Origin: a virus
Strand: one strand, 5' to 3'
DNA: 29,538 nucleotides
IMG/VR virus record: IMGVR_UViG_3300002914_000002
Location: 1-29,538 of that record
The notes below the pieces were generated by a model that was not told the DNA's origin, ran no database searches, and was given only the letters and a program-made list of their open reading frames with translations. Below are positions 1-6,361 of the stretch, in pieces (position 1 is the first letter of the stretch; the number at the start of each line of letters is the position of its first letter). A program made the translations under genes and the position numbers.

Positions 1-247
1 CTGACTCCATTTTGCTTTCTTGTACCTGTTTTACAATTCTTTGGTGCTTGTATCTAGCATCTCGGCTAGAGCTAGATGTGTAAGTCGAGAAAGAATCTTT
101 TTTCCTTTCTTCAAAAAGATCTTTTAGCATACGGATAACTTCCCATGTGAAGGGTCTCTCATCTTCCTCTGCATATGCCCAAATGATTTTTGCCATTTCG
201 GACGGGAAACTGATGGATACACGGTAGGATTTCTGTTTTTTGTTCAC
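1..247 (-). CDS. Ribbon-helix-helix-like DNA-binding protein, partial
   Basis: The reading frame starts at a GTG at 247 and stays open to the left edge, giving 82 residues with the C-terminus missing. A strong Shine-Dalgarno site (AAAGGAGG) lies 6 bases before the GTG. The N-terminus (KSYRVSISFPSEMAKIIWAY, then FTWEVIRMLKDLFEERK) looks like a short beta strand followed by two helices, the layout of CopG/Arc-type ribbon-helix-helix repressors. It is followed by a polar Ser-rich linker and a basic stretch. It has its own consensus promoter at 285-313 and is divergent from the gene at 446, with repeated ATACTG motifs in between. A repressor that binds those motifs is the natural reading, but this is inference; the fold call rests on pattern only. 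Confidence 0.6.
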   Translation of the reverse strand, partial: MNKKQKSYRVSISFPSEMAKIIWAYAEEDERPFTWEVIRMLKDLFEERKKDSFSTYTSSSSRDARYKHQRIVKQVQESKMES

Positions 248-284
248 ATTGAACCTCCTTTAAATTAGTTGAACCTACCTGAAC

Positions 285-313
285 AGTATATGTCAGTATT
301 GGATAGTTGTCAA
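285..313 (-). promoter_or_regulatory. Sigma-70-type promoter for the RHH gene
   Basis: On the minus strand TTGACA (308-313) is followed by a 17-base spacer and TATACT (285-290). Transcription would start near 278, about 30 bases upstream of the GTG at 247. The -10 box overlaps two ATACTG-type motifs, so a repressor bound there would block RNA polymerase. Confidence 0.8.
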
Positions 314-354
314 ATTGCTCAATACTGTTTGCTCATTTTGTCCCTTTCTCCGAC

Positions 355-384
355 TTTACAGCGAGTGCAATAATACTGTATACT
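355..384 (+). promoter_or_regulatory. Promoter for the gene at 446
   Basis: TTTACA (355-360), an 18-base spacer and TATACT (379-384) form a near-consensus sigma-70 promoter. The start would be near 391, giving a leader of about 55 bases. The -10 box overlaps two ATACTG motifs. Confidence 0.7.
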
Positions 385-445
385 GTCTGTAATAGTAGTA
401 GTTGTTCTGCTAGATTGCGTGCAGTTTTGCAAATGAAAGGAAAAT

Positions 446-745
446 ATGATGCCATTCGATCAAGAAGAGATTAGGCCTTCGTATACTGACAAAGGTAGAG
501 AATATTACAATCGAACAAATAGTGCAAAATATGTGCAAATGACGGATACGGGATTTCGTAGAAAAATACAAAAAATTGAAGCGGAAAATGGTATTACCAT
601 TCCGATGATAACAAGAGGGGGACAGCAGAAGCTTGTTGATAAGCGGATTTTAGATCAATTTAGGAAAGGCATTTATGTTGGGGAGGAAGATAAATGGATG
701 GAAGAACTGAAAAAGATCATTGACCAGATCTATGCTGAAAGGTAG
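446..745 (+). CDS. Small hypothetical protein, possible DNA-binding regulator
   Basis: This 99-residue protein has a good ribosome-binding site (AAAGGA, 4 bases before the first ATG; a second in-frame ATG follows directly). It is rich in charged residues and mostly helical in appearance. The central FRRKIQKIEAENGITIPMIT followed by a basic QQKLVDKR segment resembles MerR- or excisionase-like DNA-contact helices, but I do not recognise a named family. It stands alone between its own promoter and a strong terminator and is divergent from the RHH gene, so a regulatory pair is plausible. Function is not assigned. Confidence 0.75.
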   Translation: MMPFDQEEIRPSYTDKGREYYNRTNSAKYVQMTDTGFRRKIQKIEAENGITIPMITRGGQQKLVDKRILDQFRKGIYVGEEDKWMEELKKIIDQIYAER

Positions 746-751
746 CAGTAA

Positions 752-777
752 GGGCTCCCAAATTGGGAGCCCTTTTT
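752..777 (+). terminator. Rho-independent terminator
   Basis: GGGCTCCC (752-759) pairs with GGGAGCCC (765-772) across AAATT and is followed by TTTTT (773-777). It starts 6 bases after the stop codon at 745 and separates this gene from the converging gene at 780-1016. Confidence 0.9.
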
Positions 778-779
778 GA

Positions 780-1016
780 TTAGAGGAACTTTGAGCGTTT
801 GAGAAGATCGGACAAGAGTCCTTTCCCTTGAGGTGAGATATGAAGTTTTTCATCTAATACTTGCTCACCATCCTGGTAGGATGCATGACTGATACAGGCC
901 GGATCATCACCTGCTGAGGAAAGAATAGATAAGTCAGTACGAATTCCATTTTCGTTGTACGTGTACGATTGTTCTGTGTCATTCTCAACATATGTCACAT
1001 TTTCGCTGTTCCCCAT
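780..1016 (-). CDS. Orphan small acidic hypothetical protein
   Basis: A 78-residue protein with no recognised domain. The N-terminal half is acidic and polar; the C-terminus (GLLSDLLKRSKFL) is amphipathic and basic. The ATG at 1016 has the upstream sequence GAAAGGTTAGGACC, a usable Shine-Dalgarno site. It is the sole gene behind a perfect consensus promoter (1089-1117), so it is probably expressed strongly and early, a pattern common among phage host-takeover proteins. That role is inference from context only. The coding region near 820-836 (CCTTTCCCTTGAGGTGA) resembles a degenerate copy of the CCCCTTGCAAGG palindrome found elsewhere. Confidence 0.65.
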   Translation of the reverse strand: MGNSENVTYVENDTEQSYTYNENGIRTDLSILSSAGDDPACISHASYQDGEQVLDEKLHISPQGKGLLSDLLKRSKFL

Positions 1017-1088
1017 GGTCCTAACCTTTCTGACTTGGGAATATGATGTTATACAAGGCTATAGATACTTTCACTATGTCGAAAGCAT

Positions 1089-1117
1089 ATTATATTAATA
1101 ATGTGCAGTTATGTCAA
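1089..1117 (-). promoter_or_regulatory. Perfect consensus sigma-70 promoter
   Basis: Minus strand: TTGACA (1112-1117), 17-base spacer, TATAAT (1089-1094). Both hexamers match the consensus exactly. It drives the gene at 780-1016 with a leader of about 65 bases and lies just downstream of the helicase gene on the same strand. Confidence 0.85.
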
Positions 1118-1129
1118 TATGGTAGGGCT

Positions 1130-1148
1130 AAAATAGGGGAACTCCCTA
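1130..1148 (-). terminator. Weak possible terminator after the helicase
   Basis: On the minus strand TAGGG (1144-1148) pairs with CCCTA (1134-1138) across a 5-base loop and is followed by TTTT (1130-1133). The stem is only 5 base pairs, so read-through is likely. It sits directly after the helicase stop codon at 1152. Confidence 0.35.
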
Positions 1149-1151
1149 GTA

Positions 1152-2837
1152 TCAAATCCCTAGCGATTCTTGCTTAGTTGCTTCCCTGGCAGCTTTGCGA
1201 GCTTCCTTGGCTTTCTTTTCTTTCTCTTTCCTCTTCATGTATGCATCGATTAAATCTGAAGCTTCTCCCTTGGTCATCTCATCGGTGTAGGGTATTTTTT
1301 TCCAATTCATCATGTTCTTCTGGGCTTCAGTGATCAGATCGGCTCTTCTAGGACTTGGATGAACTTTATCTAGCCAGTGAACTGATTTGGGCTCTGCCAG
1401 GATCTTGCGAGCTTCTTTTTCAGCTTCAACCTGAGCCCAATCGATAGGAAGTGGGTTTTCAGAGAGGTATGTTGCATTGTCGCTTGCAGTGTTGTAAGGC
1501 GCTCGTTTGAAAAGCACATAGTATTGCTCAGGATTATTTCTGGAAGGTGTGAGAGCTATTTTGTGTTTCTCTGCTCCAACCTCCAGTAAGAATGCTCCAT
1601 TTGGCAACTCTTTCCATTCAAGCTTCTCGAATAAGTCAATATGAACATCCTGCAAGCGTTTCTCTTTAAGCTTGCGAACTTGGATTTGCCTATCCTCATT
1701 TTCACACTTCTCACGTTCTAAAGCTTCTAGTAATGTCTCGTTATCATTAAGGTGTTTGACAAGTACCTTTTTAAGGTTTTGAGGTGATAATCGATGATTA
1801 AGACAATTATCAGTTATGTCTAGTAGAACACATTCTTTCTTTCCAGGAGCTAATCGAAGTCCTCTTCCAAACATTTGTTTGAAAAGTCCTGCGCTTTGCG
1901 TTGGGCGTGCTCCAATAATAACTTCTACGAGGCACTCATCCCATCCTTCAGTCAACACCATCACGGTACAGAGCACTTTAATTATTCCTAGATGGAAGTC
2001 ATGGTAGATACGCTTGCGTTCTTCGATGGGAGTCGTACCTTTGATGACAGCAGCAGGTACACCTTGCTTGTTAAAAGCAGAGCAAAGGTCCTCTGCATGG
2101 ATGACAGTAACACAAAAGCATGCCGCTCTTTTTCCGTTTGTATGTTCTTGATATTTCTGAACAATGAGGTTATTCCTTGCAGGTGTATTAACTGCATTGT
2201 TTAATTCTCCTTCATTGTAGTCTCCCATTGAAGTTGTTACATTATCAAGGCTAATGTGTGTTTGGATGGCAATAGCCTTGAAATTGCAAAGATAACCTTC
2301 TACAACCATATCAATGATATTTTTGCTGAATAGTGGTTGTTTGCCTTTTAAGATATCTTTTTTGTCAAGTCTTTCAGGAGTGGCAGTTACACCTAGCACA
2401 AAAGCATCTGGCAAGATTTCAAGTACTTTTTGATATGACTTGCTTGCAATGTGATGTGCTTCATCAACTATGATGAGAATGAATCCCATTCTTTGTAGCT
2501 TTTCTAGGTGTTCCGGTCGACTGATAGTTTGGATGGATGCTACTGTTATTTCACATCCATACTCATGAACACCTGAGCCAACTTTTCCTATAATGGCAGT
2601 AGGTTGGATCATTCGGTACTTGTCAGCGGCTTGCCCAAGTAATTCGTCTCTATGTGCTATTATAAGCACATTTCCTTTGTGCTCTTTTTGTATGTCGTGT
2701 GCTGCTTTTCCAAAGCAGATCGTCTTCCCGCCACCTGTGGGAATAACTATTATTTCGTATCCATTCTTATCTTTCTTGTATGCATCAAGAACACGTTTAA
2801 CACATTCCTCTTGATAAGGACGTAATTCTATAGACAT
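1152..2837 (-). CDS. SF2 DNA helicase (DEAH type, RAD25/type III Res-like)
   Basis: A 561-residue superfamily 2 helicase. An RPYQEE Q-motif-like start is followed by Walker A PTGGGKT (residues 33-39), DEAH (125-128), TATP (151-154) and a second RecA-like domain with the arginine-finger motif QMFGRGLR near residue 330. The C-terminal 200 residues are lysine/glutamate rich and not assigned. Family members use ATP to unwind or translocate on duplex DNA; phage versions usually serve replication, recombination or origin opening. The start has an excellent site (AGGGAGG). It lies 12 bases after the HTH gene at 2850, so both form one operon from the promoter at 3069-3097, divergent from the SSB operon. 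The helicase assignment is firm; the exact role is inference. Confidence 0.93.
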   Translation of the reverse strand: MSIELRPYQEECVKRVLDAYKKDKNGYEIIVIPTGGGKTICFGKAAHDIQKEHKGNVLIIAHRDELLGQAADKYRMIQPTAIIGKVGSGVHEYGCEITVASIQTISRPEHLEKLQRMGFILIIVDEAHHIASKSYQKVLEILPDAFVLGVTATPERLDKKDILKGKQPLFSKNIIDMVVEGYLCNFKAIAIQTHISLDNVTTSMGDYNEGELNNAVNTPARNNLIVQKYQEHTNGKRAACFCVTVIHAEDLCSAFNKQGVPAAVIKGTTPIEERKRIYHDFHLGIIKVLCTVMVLTEGWDECLVEVIIGARPTQSAGLFKQMFGRGLRLAPGKKECVLLDITDNCLNHRLSPQNLKKVLVKHLNDNETLLEALEREKCENEDRQIQVRKLKEKRLQDVHIDLFEKLEWKELPNGAFLLEVGAEKHKIALTPSRNNPEQYYVLFKRAPYNTASDNATYLSENPLPIDWAQVEAEKEARKILAEPKSVHWLDKVHPSPRRADLITEAQKNMMNWKKIPYTDEMTKGEASDLIDAYMKRKEKEKKAKEARKAAREATKQESLGI

Positions 2838-2849
2838 ATAACCTCCCTG

Positions 2850-3041
2850 TTATGCTGTTTCTTTGTTTTTCTTGTAAGCTTCCCATTCTTGTTTATTAAT
2901 GAGATATTTGACTTTGCTTACTTTTAAAGCAATTAAGTTACCTCGTTTAATCTCATCTCGAATGAACTGAGCATTCATGCCAAACTCACTAGCTGCCTCT
3001 TGGCAAGAGAGATAGTTTGATCGATCAATAGTATTCATCAC
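2850..3041 (-). CDS. Excisionase/MerR-like helix-turn-helix protein
   Basis: A 63-residue protein with the layout of HTH_17/excisionase-type DNA-binding domains: a short lead-in, the helix LSCQEAASEFG, a turn, the recognition helix NAQFIRDEIKRGNL, a beta wing (IALKVSKVKYLI) and a terminal EWEAYKKNK helix. It has a strong ribosome-binding site (AAAGGAG, 7 bases before ATG). It is first in an operon with the helicase. Proteins of this size bind short DNA sites as recombination directionality factors or as repressors/activators. No integrase is in the window, so a regulatory or replication-origin role is equally likely. Confidence 0.8.
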   Translation of the reverse strand: MMNTIDRSNYLSCQEAASEFGMNAQFIRDEIKRGNLIALKVSKVKYLINKQEWEAYKKNKETA

Positions 3042-3068
3042 TTTGCTCCTTTCTATGAACTAATCAAG

Positions 3069-3097
3069 ATTATACCATACTAATCATAATCATTCAA
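3069..3097 (-). promoter_or_regulatory. Promoter for the HTH-helicase operon
   Basis: Minus strand: TTGAAT (3092-3097), 17-base spacer, TATAAT (3069-3074), with an extended -10 (TGG before TATAAT). It is back to back with the promoter for the SSB operon, the -35 boxes lying only 5 bases apart. Confidence 0.8.
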
Positions 3098-3102
3098 TAC
3101 TC

Positions 3103-3131
3103 TTGACAATTATTCGATACTAGTCTATACT
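3103..3131 (+). promoter_or_regulatory. Promoter for the SSB/early operon
   Basis: Plus strand: TTGACA (3103-3108), 17-base spacer, TATACT (3126-3131). The start would be near 3138. ATACT words at 3097, 3117 and 3127 overlap or flank it and match the motif in the 284-385 control region, suggesting a shared regulator. Confidence 0.85.
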
Positions 3132-3143
3132 GATGGTAGTTAA

Positions 3144-3206
3144 GGTTACATGGCACAAAAAGTTGTAGACCGAGTCTTGTTTTGAGCCTAATCGTGCCAT
3201 GTAACC
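3144..3206 (+). promoter_or_regulatory. Long hairpin in the SSB mRNA leader
   Basis: GGTTACATGGCAC (3144-3156) and its perfect complement GTGCCATGTAACC (3194-3206) can form a 13-base-pair stem. It closes a 37-base loop that contains a small inner hairpin (AGAC CGA GTCT). The stem begins about 6 bases after the predicted transcription start and ends 25 bases before the ATG at 3232, so it takes up most of the leader. It has no U-tract, so it is not a terminator. It could be a translational operator, a 5' stability stem or a riboswitch-like element. T4 gp32 autoregulates through structured leader RNA, and the gene here is gp32-like. Confidence 0.7.
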
Positions 3207-3231
3207 AACGATTAAATTAGAAGTCCTAGCC

Positions 3232-4149
3232 ATGTCTAGGCAAGAAAGAAAGAAAATGCAAAGTTTACGACACATGCCAGCAGAAGAGGCTTTTGACAGA
3301 GCAACCGAAAGAGCAGAAAAGGCTGCTGAAGCAGCGAAAGCAGCTAAGGCTGGTGGAAAAAAGCCTTTATTCTTATGGTTGAAACCAGGGCATAAAGCTT
3401 TAATCCGTCCTCTATGCCCTCGATTGTCAGGCGGCGTCAAGTTGATGAAGCACAATCAGTGGAATAAGGACAGAGATTTGAACATCTCATCAATTTGTGC
3501 CTGTGAATTAGAGCCAGCAAAGCCTTGTCTCTATTGCGAGATGGCAAAGGAGAACAAGAAGTTGACTGCTGGTGAGTGGTTCTTTTTGCCTGTCTATGTA
3601 TATCAGGTGACAGATTCGAAAAATAATATTGTCACGTATGAAGAGAAGCAAGAAGATGGTTCTAAGGTAGAGAAAGAAGTAAAAGGAGTTGTCCGACTTC
3701 TAGAATTGACTCCGTTTGGTAGAGTTGGACCTCTCTTCCATTACTTCAGGAAGTTTCCAAATGATCCTGATAATTGTTTGCTTAATGAGTGCGATTTTAC
3801 GATTGAGCAGATTGGTGAAGGAAGTGAAAAGAACTTCCAGCCTATTCACAAGAACGCAAAGCCTATGCATGACAGGATCAAGGCTATATCAGCCCAGGTG
3901 ACGGAACAGTCAATGTATGAGCGGATCATCGCATTTTGTCCGCCCAAGGTTTCAGAGGATAATAGCAATCCTTTTGAGGATGCCCCCCGCAAGGGGAAAG
4001 CTTCAGATGATAATCCTTTTGAGGAGAACATGTCAGATAGTGATTTTGAGTTGACTAAGAATAATGGCAAAGGAGTAGACTTTGGAAAGCATCTTAAATC
4101 TGCTCCTGTAGCAGAAGAGCCTCTTGACGACACCATCACTGATTGGTAA
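3232..4149 (+). CDS. gp32-like single-stranded DNA-binding protein
   Basis: 305 residues. A basic, Ala-rich N-terminus (residues 1-45) precedes a core with His74, Cys89, Cys99 and Cys102. The 10- and 3-residue Cys spacings equal those I recall for the zinc site of T4 gp32 (His64, Cys77, Cys87, Cys90). The core GEWFFLPVYVYQVTD region is beta-rich, as expected for an OB fold. The C-terminal 70 residues are acidic and Ser/Asp rich with two NPFE motifs and end DDTITDW, an acidic tail with a terminal aromatic residue as in SSB proteins, where the tail recruits partner enzymes. It should coat ssDNA during replication or recombination, together with the helicase and nuclease nearby. The ribosome-binding site before ATG 3232 is weak (TAGAAG), consistent with translational control by the leader; starts at 3256 or 3274 are possible. 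Confidence 0.7.
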   Translation: MSRQERKKMQSLRHMPAEEAFDRATERAEKAAEAAKAAKAGGKKPLFLWLKPGHKALIRPLCPRLSGGVKLMKHNQWNKDRDLNISSICACELEPAKPCLYCEMAKENKKLTAGEWFFLPVYVYQVTDSKNNIVTYEEKQEDGSKVEKEVKGVVRLLELTPFGRVGPLFHYFRKFPNDPDNCLLNECDFTIEQIGEGSEKNFQPIHKNAKPMHDRIKAISAQVTEQSMYERIIAFCPPKVSEDNSNPFEDAPRKGKASDDNPFEENMSDSDFELTKNNGKGVDFGKHLKSAPVAEEPLDDTITDW

Positions 4150-4161
4150 TTTAGATAATTC

Positions 4162-4190
4162 GGGCATAAGTACACACTTATGCCCTTTCC
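4162..4190 (+). terminator. Terminator-like hairpin after the SSB gene
   Basis: GGGCATAAGT (4162-4171) pairs perfectly with ACTTATGCCC (4176-4185) across a 4-base ACAC loop and is followed by TTTCCTTTT. The U-tract is interrupted, so partial termination is likely. That would make the abundant SSB transcript more plentiful than the downstream genes. Confidence 0.7.
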
Positions 4191-4212
4191 TTTTGCAAGG
4201 AGACAAAACAAG

Positions 4213-4473
4213 ATGGAACTGAATAAAGATGCAAAAATCAAGCTAGAACTTAATTTTATAAGCGCTACTGTTTTACTGGAAATTGTTAATGCCAGTTTAG
4301 ATAAACTGCTAGAACAATCATCTATGGAAAGCTTACTTAAATATATGATAATCAGGGAAATTGCAAAGGAAATACTTGATCAAATTGTCTCGCAAGAAGA
4401 ACAGGAGAAAATTATAAAAGAACATGAAGAGACACTTCTTCAAGCCTTGAAAAAGGAAAGAGAGAGCAAATAA
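4213..4473 (+). CDS. Small helical hypothetical protein
   Basis: 86 residues from the ATG at 4213, which has an AAGGAG site 10 bases upstream. An earlier in-frame ATG at 4180 lies inside the terminator hairpin and is not used in my reading. The protein is entirely helical in appearance: a hydrophobic centre (LELNFISATVLLEIVNASLD) and a Glu/Lys-rich C-terminal coiled coil (SQEEQEKIIKEHEETLLQAL). No family recognised. Its stop codon overlaps the next start (TAATG), so translation is coupled. Confidence 0.75.
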   Translation: MELNKDAKIKLELNFISATVLLEIVNASLDKLLEQSSMESLLKYMIIREIAKEILDQIVSQEEQEKIIKEHEETLLQALKKERESK

Positions 4474-4697
4474 TGAGCAAGAAAACACAAAAGTGGATAG
4501 AAGAAACAAATCTTCAGAAGGGCAAAAAGGTAGAAGTCATCAATGAACATTCTCATTTCTATAAATGGATTGGAGTCTGTGAAAAACCTGGAAGTGGAAG
4601 AACAGGAGGAGCCGGATGGTATGTTCGATTTGAGAATGGTCAACTTGCTTATATTGATTATGGATATAGATTTCTTGAGGAATGGAGAAAATCATGA
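4473..4697 (+). CDS. Small hypothetical protein, SH3-like
   Basis: 74 residues starting in the TAATG overlap with the preceding gene. A basic N-terminus is followed by alternating strands, with a Gly-rich loop (PGSGRTGGAGWYVRF) and the ending GYRFLEEWRKS. The pattern of short strands with conserved Trp/Tyr is reminiscent of a small beta-barrel, but no named family is recognised. It sits between a helical protein and the nuclease and overlaps the nuclease start by 4 bases (ATGA), which suggests a role in the same process. Confidence 0.75.
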   Translation: MSKKTQKWIEETNLQKGKKVEVINEHSHFYKWIGVCEKPGSGRTGGAGWYVRFENGQLAYIDYGYRFLEEWRKS

Positions 4698-5440
4698 ACC
4701 TCAGAACTGTAGCTGCTTTATGGAAGCAAGATGTACTTGAAATGTTCAACAGGTGGAATGAAGACAAACCACTTAGAACAGGTTTTCCTCACGCTAGCAA
4801 CATTCTTGCTCCTGATCACTCCTTCTGTATGCGTCAACTTGTTCTAGCAGCTCACTATCCAAATGAGTGTGAAAGACCTCCCACAAAGCCGTGGGACACA
4901 CTTACAAATGCTCGTTTCAAAAGTGGATGGAAACTGCACGAGAAGTATCAGGAGTTGTTTCTGAAATATGGGAAAGTCGTGTATTTCAATGATAATTTGA
5001 CGACTCCTGAGCTGGACTATTCTCATTTTGATGATACGCGGTTGCTATGGTTCTCTCCAGATGCCATTCTAGAGGTTGAAGGAGAACGCATGGTCATTGA
5101 AATCAAAGGGTATAAAGCCGAGACGTTTGATAAGATGGATGAGTCTGGTGATCCTCCAATTGATGCTCACAAACAAGTAAATCTTTACCTCCATTTATTG
5201 GAATTGAAACATGGCCTGATCTTGGTTGAGAACAAGAATACCCAGGAGCCGAAAGTCTGGTGTGTTGAGTATGATAAAGAGCTTGTACAACCATACTTGG
5301 ATAGGATCTATCAGTTTAAAGGCGCTTTGCTTAGAGCTGAGAATGATAGAGGACTGCCTAAGCGAATATGCAGTTCTTCCAGAGATAGAAATGCAGAAAA
5401 GTGCTTGTGTTGTCAAGTGTGTTTTAAGATGAAAGGATAA
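4694..5440 (+). CDS. Cas4/RecB-like PD-(D/E)XK nuclease with Fe-S cluster cysteines
   Basis: 248 residues from the ATG at 4694, chosen because GGAG lies 6 bases upstream; the ATG at 4682 would lie against its own site. Motifs: Asp123 in WFSPDAIL, Glu136-Ile-Lys138 in VIEIKGY (the D...EXK nuclease core), and the Gln161...Tyr165 helix QVNLY (motif IV of RecB-family nucleases). One Cys near the N-terminus (Cys45 in FCMRQL) and a C-terminal cluster (Cys226, 237, 239, 240, 243; KCLCCQVC) match the split [4Fe-4S] arrangement of Cas4 and AddB-type nucleases. Such phage enzymes act as 5'-3' exonucleases in recombination or DNA end processing. There is no CRISPR nearby, so a replication/recombination role beside the SSB is more likely than spacer acquisition. 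Confidence 0.82.
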   Translation: MNLRTVAALWKQDVLEMFNRWNEDKPLRTGFPHASNILAPDHSFCMRQLVLAAHYPNECERPPTKPWDTLTNARFKSGWKLHEKYQELFLKYGKVVYFNDNLTTPELDYSHFDDTRLLWFSPDAILEVEGERMVIEIKGYKAETFDKMDESGDPPIDAHKQVNLYLHLLELKHGLILVENKNTQEPKVWCVEYDKELVQPYLDRIYQFKGALLRAENDRGLPKRICSSSRDRNAEKCLCCQVCFKMKG

Positions 5441-5444
5441 ACAA

Positions 5445-5699
5445 ATGGAGATTGAACAGAGTAAAACAACTTCAGGCAATCAAATGATTGAATTTGTTGA
5501 TCAATCAGCAAGTGATTTAAGCATGTGGGTAGAAGAGCGTTCAAAGCAAGGAAAAAGTACAAAACTTCTGTTCTTTGATACTGATAATGACTATTTCAAG
5601 TTCACACAGAAGGATATCAAAGCTCTACTGCCCTATCTCCAAAGCTTTACCGAGACGGGACTACTAGAGCCACTCTCCCCCTTGCAAGGGGGAGAGTGA
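5445..5699 (+). CDS. Small hypothetical protein ending in a palindrome-encoded tail
   Basis: 84 residues; the start has AAAGGA 9 bases upstream and lies 4 bases after the nuclease stop. The body (LSMWVEERSKQG, LLFFDTDNDYFKFTQKDIKA) looks like a small alpha/beta domain of unknown family. The last ten residues (EPLSPLQGGE) and the stop codon are encoded by the 28-base perfect palindrome at 5671-5698. The original C-terminus was probably replaced when that element arrived. Function unknown. Confidence 0.75.
   Translation: MEIEQSKTTSGNQMIEFVDQSASDLSMWVEERSKQGKSTKLLFFDTDNDYFKFTQKDIKALLPYLQSFTETGLLEPLSPLQGGE
5671..5698. repeat. Perfect 28-base palindrome, longest copy of the CCCCTTGCAAGGGG family
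   Basis: CACTCTCCCCCTTG followed by its exact reverse complement CAAGGGGGAGAGTG: 14 + 14 bases with no spacer. It encodes the end of the gene at 5445 (L-S-P-L-Q-G-G-E) and lies 11 bases before the ATG at 5710, so its GGGGGAG arm is also the only Shine-Dalgarno-like sequence for that gene, though at a long spacing. Confidence 0.95.
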
Positions 5700-5709
5700 G
5701 CAAATTGCT

Positions 5710-5946
5710 ATGGCTGCTGTAACTAAAGATCCTGTCAAACGCATTGAAGCTATTAATAGCTTGTTTGATAAAGTAAAAAAGGAAGCAGACTACTACAGGC
5801 GTCAATGTGATCAATATATTGATCACATTGCAAATCTTGAAGAATTGATAAAAGATTGGAGTAGTCTTTTTGAAGTTGTTTCGAATTCTACATTGGAAGA
5901 TCTTCAAGAAAAAACATCCAAGCTTTTAGGAGAGGAGACACCATGA
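5710..5946 (+). CDS. Small coiled-coil hypothetical protein
   Basis: 78 residues, helical throughout, with a heptad-like pattern from residue 8 to 50 (IEAINSLFDKVKKEADYYRR, then HIANLEELIKDW). No family recognised. It starts 10 bases after the preceding stop. The only ribosome-binding sequence is the GGGGGAGAG arm of the palindrome, about 15 bases before the ATG, so translation may depend on whether that hairpin is open. It overlaps the next gene by 4 bases (ATGA). Confidence 0.7.
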   Translation: MAAVTKDPVKRIEAINSLFDKVKKEADYYRRQCDQYIDHIANLEELIKDWSSLFEVVSNSTLEDLQEKTSKLLGEETP

Positions 5947-6359
5947 GCCCACATGACCTATTTAGATTTGTGCAAGCAGGAGGAGACATCACCACTTTCC
6001 TGCTAGACTTGCACGAGCGCAATACTGGCAAACTGCCAGCTATTGCTGATACTCCAACAGTTTCAATGGCTACAACCTCAAGGTCACTACCAGCAATCCC
6101 TAAGCGATTCTATATCGATGAGGATGGCAGACGATGCTTTAAAGTTACTGATCTTGTGTCCTCTGCTAATCAATTGGTAGAGGAAACTGTAGACCGTTTC
6201 TATCAAGCGCTTGGGGACTACCCCCACGAAATTATTTTGTGTCCAAGTAGAGCTATATTGAATCCGCATATCCAGTACAGCCCTAACGAATGGACGTTAA
6301 TCCCATTTTCTAAGTCTTTTGTATTTCCGATAGATTATGATGTTTTGCTTAGGAGGTAA
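5943..6359 (+). CDS. Hypothetical early phage protein
   Basis: 138 residues, start in an ATGA overlap with a strong site (GGAGAGGAG). The N-terminal 25 residues (LFRFVQAGGDITTFLLDLHE) are helical. A Pro/Thr/Ser linker follows, then a beta-rich domain from about residue 55 (KRFYIDEDGRRCFKVTDLV...) with a conserved-looking CPSRAIL segment. No family recognised. It ends 2 bases before the csrA start, with which it shares the AGGAGG sequence. Confidence 0.75.
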   Translation: MSPHDLFRFVQAGGDITTFLLDLHERNTGKLPAIADTPTVSMATTSRSLPAIPKRFYIDEDGRRCFKVTDLVSSANQLVEETVDRFYQALGDYPHEIILCPSRAILNPHIQYSPNEWTLIPFSKSFVFPIDYDVLLRR

Positions 6360-6361
6360 GG

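Larger units (their letters stand above)
284..385. promoter_or_regulatory. Cluster of ATACTG motifs, probable operator region
   Basis: ATACTG occurs at 322-327, 373-378 and 380-385 on the plus strand, and as its complement CAGTAT at 284-289 and 294-299. The minus-strand pair is spaced 10 bases apart (one helical turn) and the last plus-strand pair 7 bases apart. Both flanking -10 boxes (TATACT) overlap a motif. The same ATACT(G) word recurs at 3097, 3117 and 3127 in the second divergent control region. Short, phased, tandem half-sites are typical of ribbon-helix-helix repressors. Part of the repetition is explained by the shared -10 sequence. Confidence 0.45.

Noticed and set aside
2850-3041. 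Excisionase as evidence of integration functions in the window
   Set aside because: No integrase or attachment site can be seen, and this HTH type also occurs in plain regulators.
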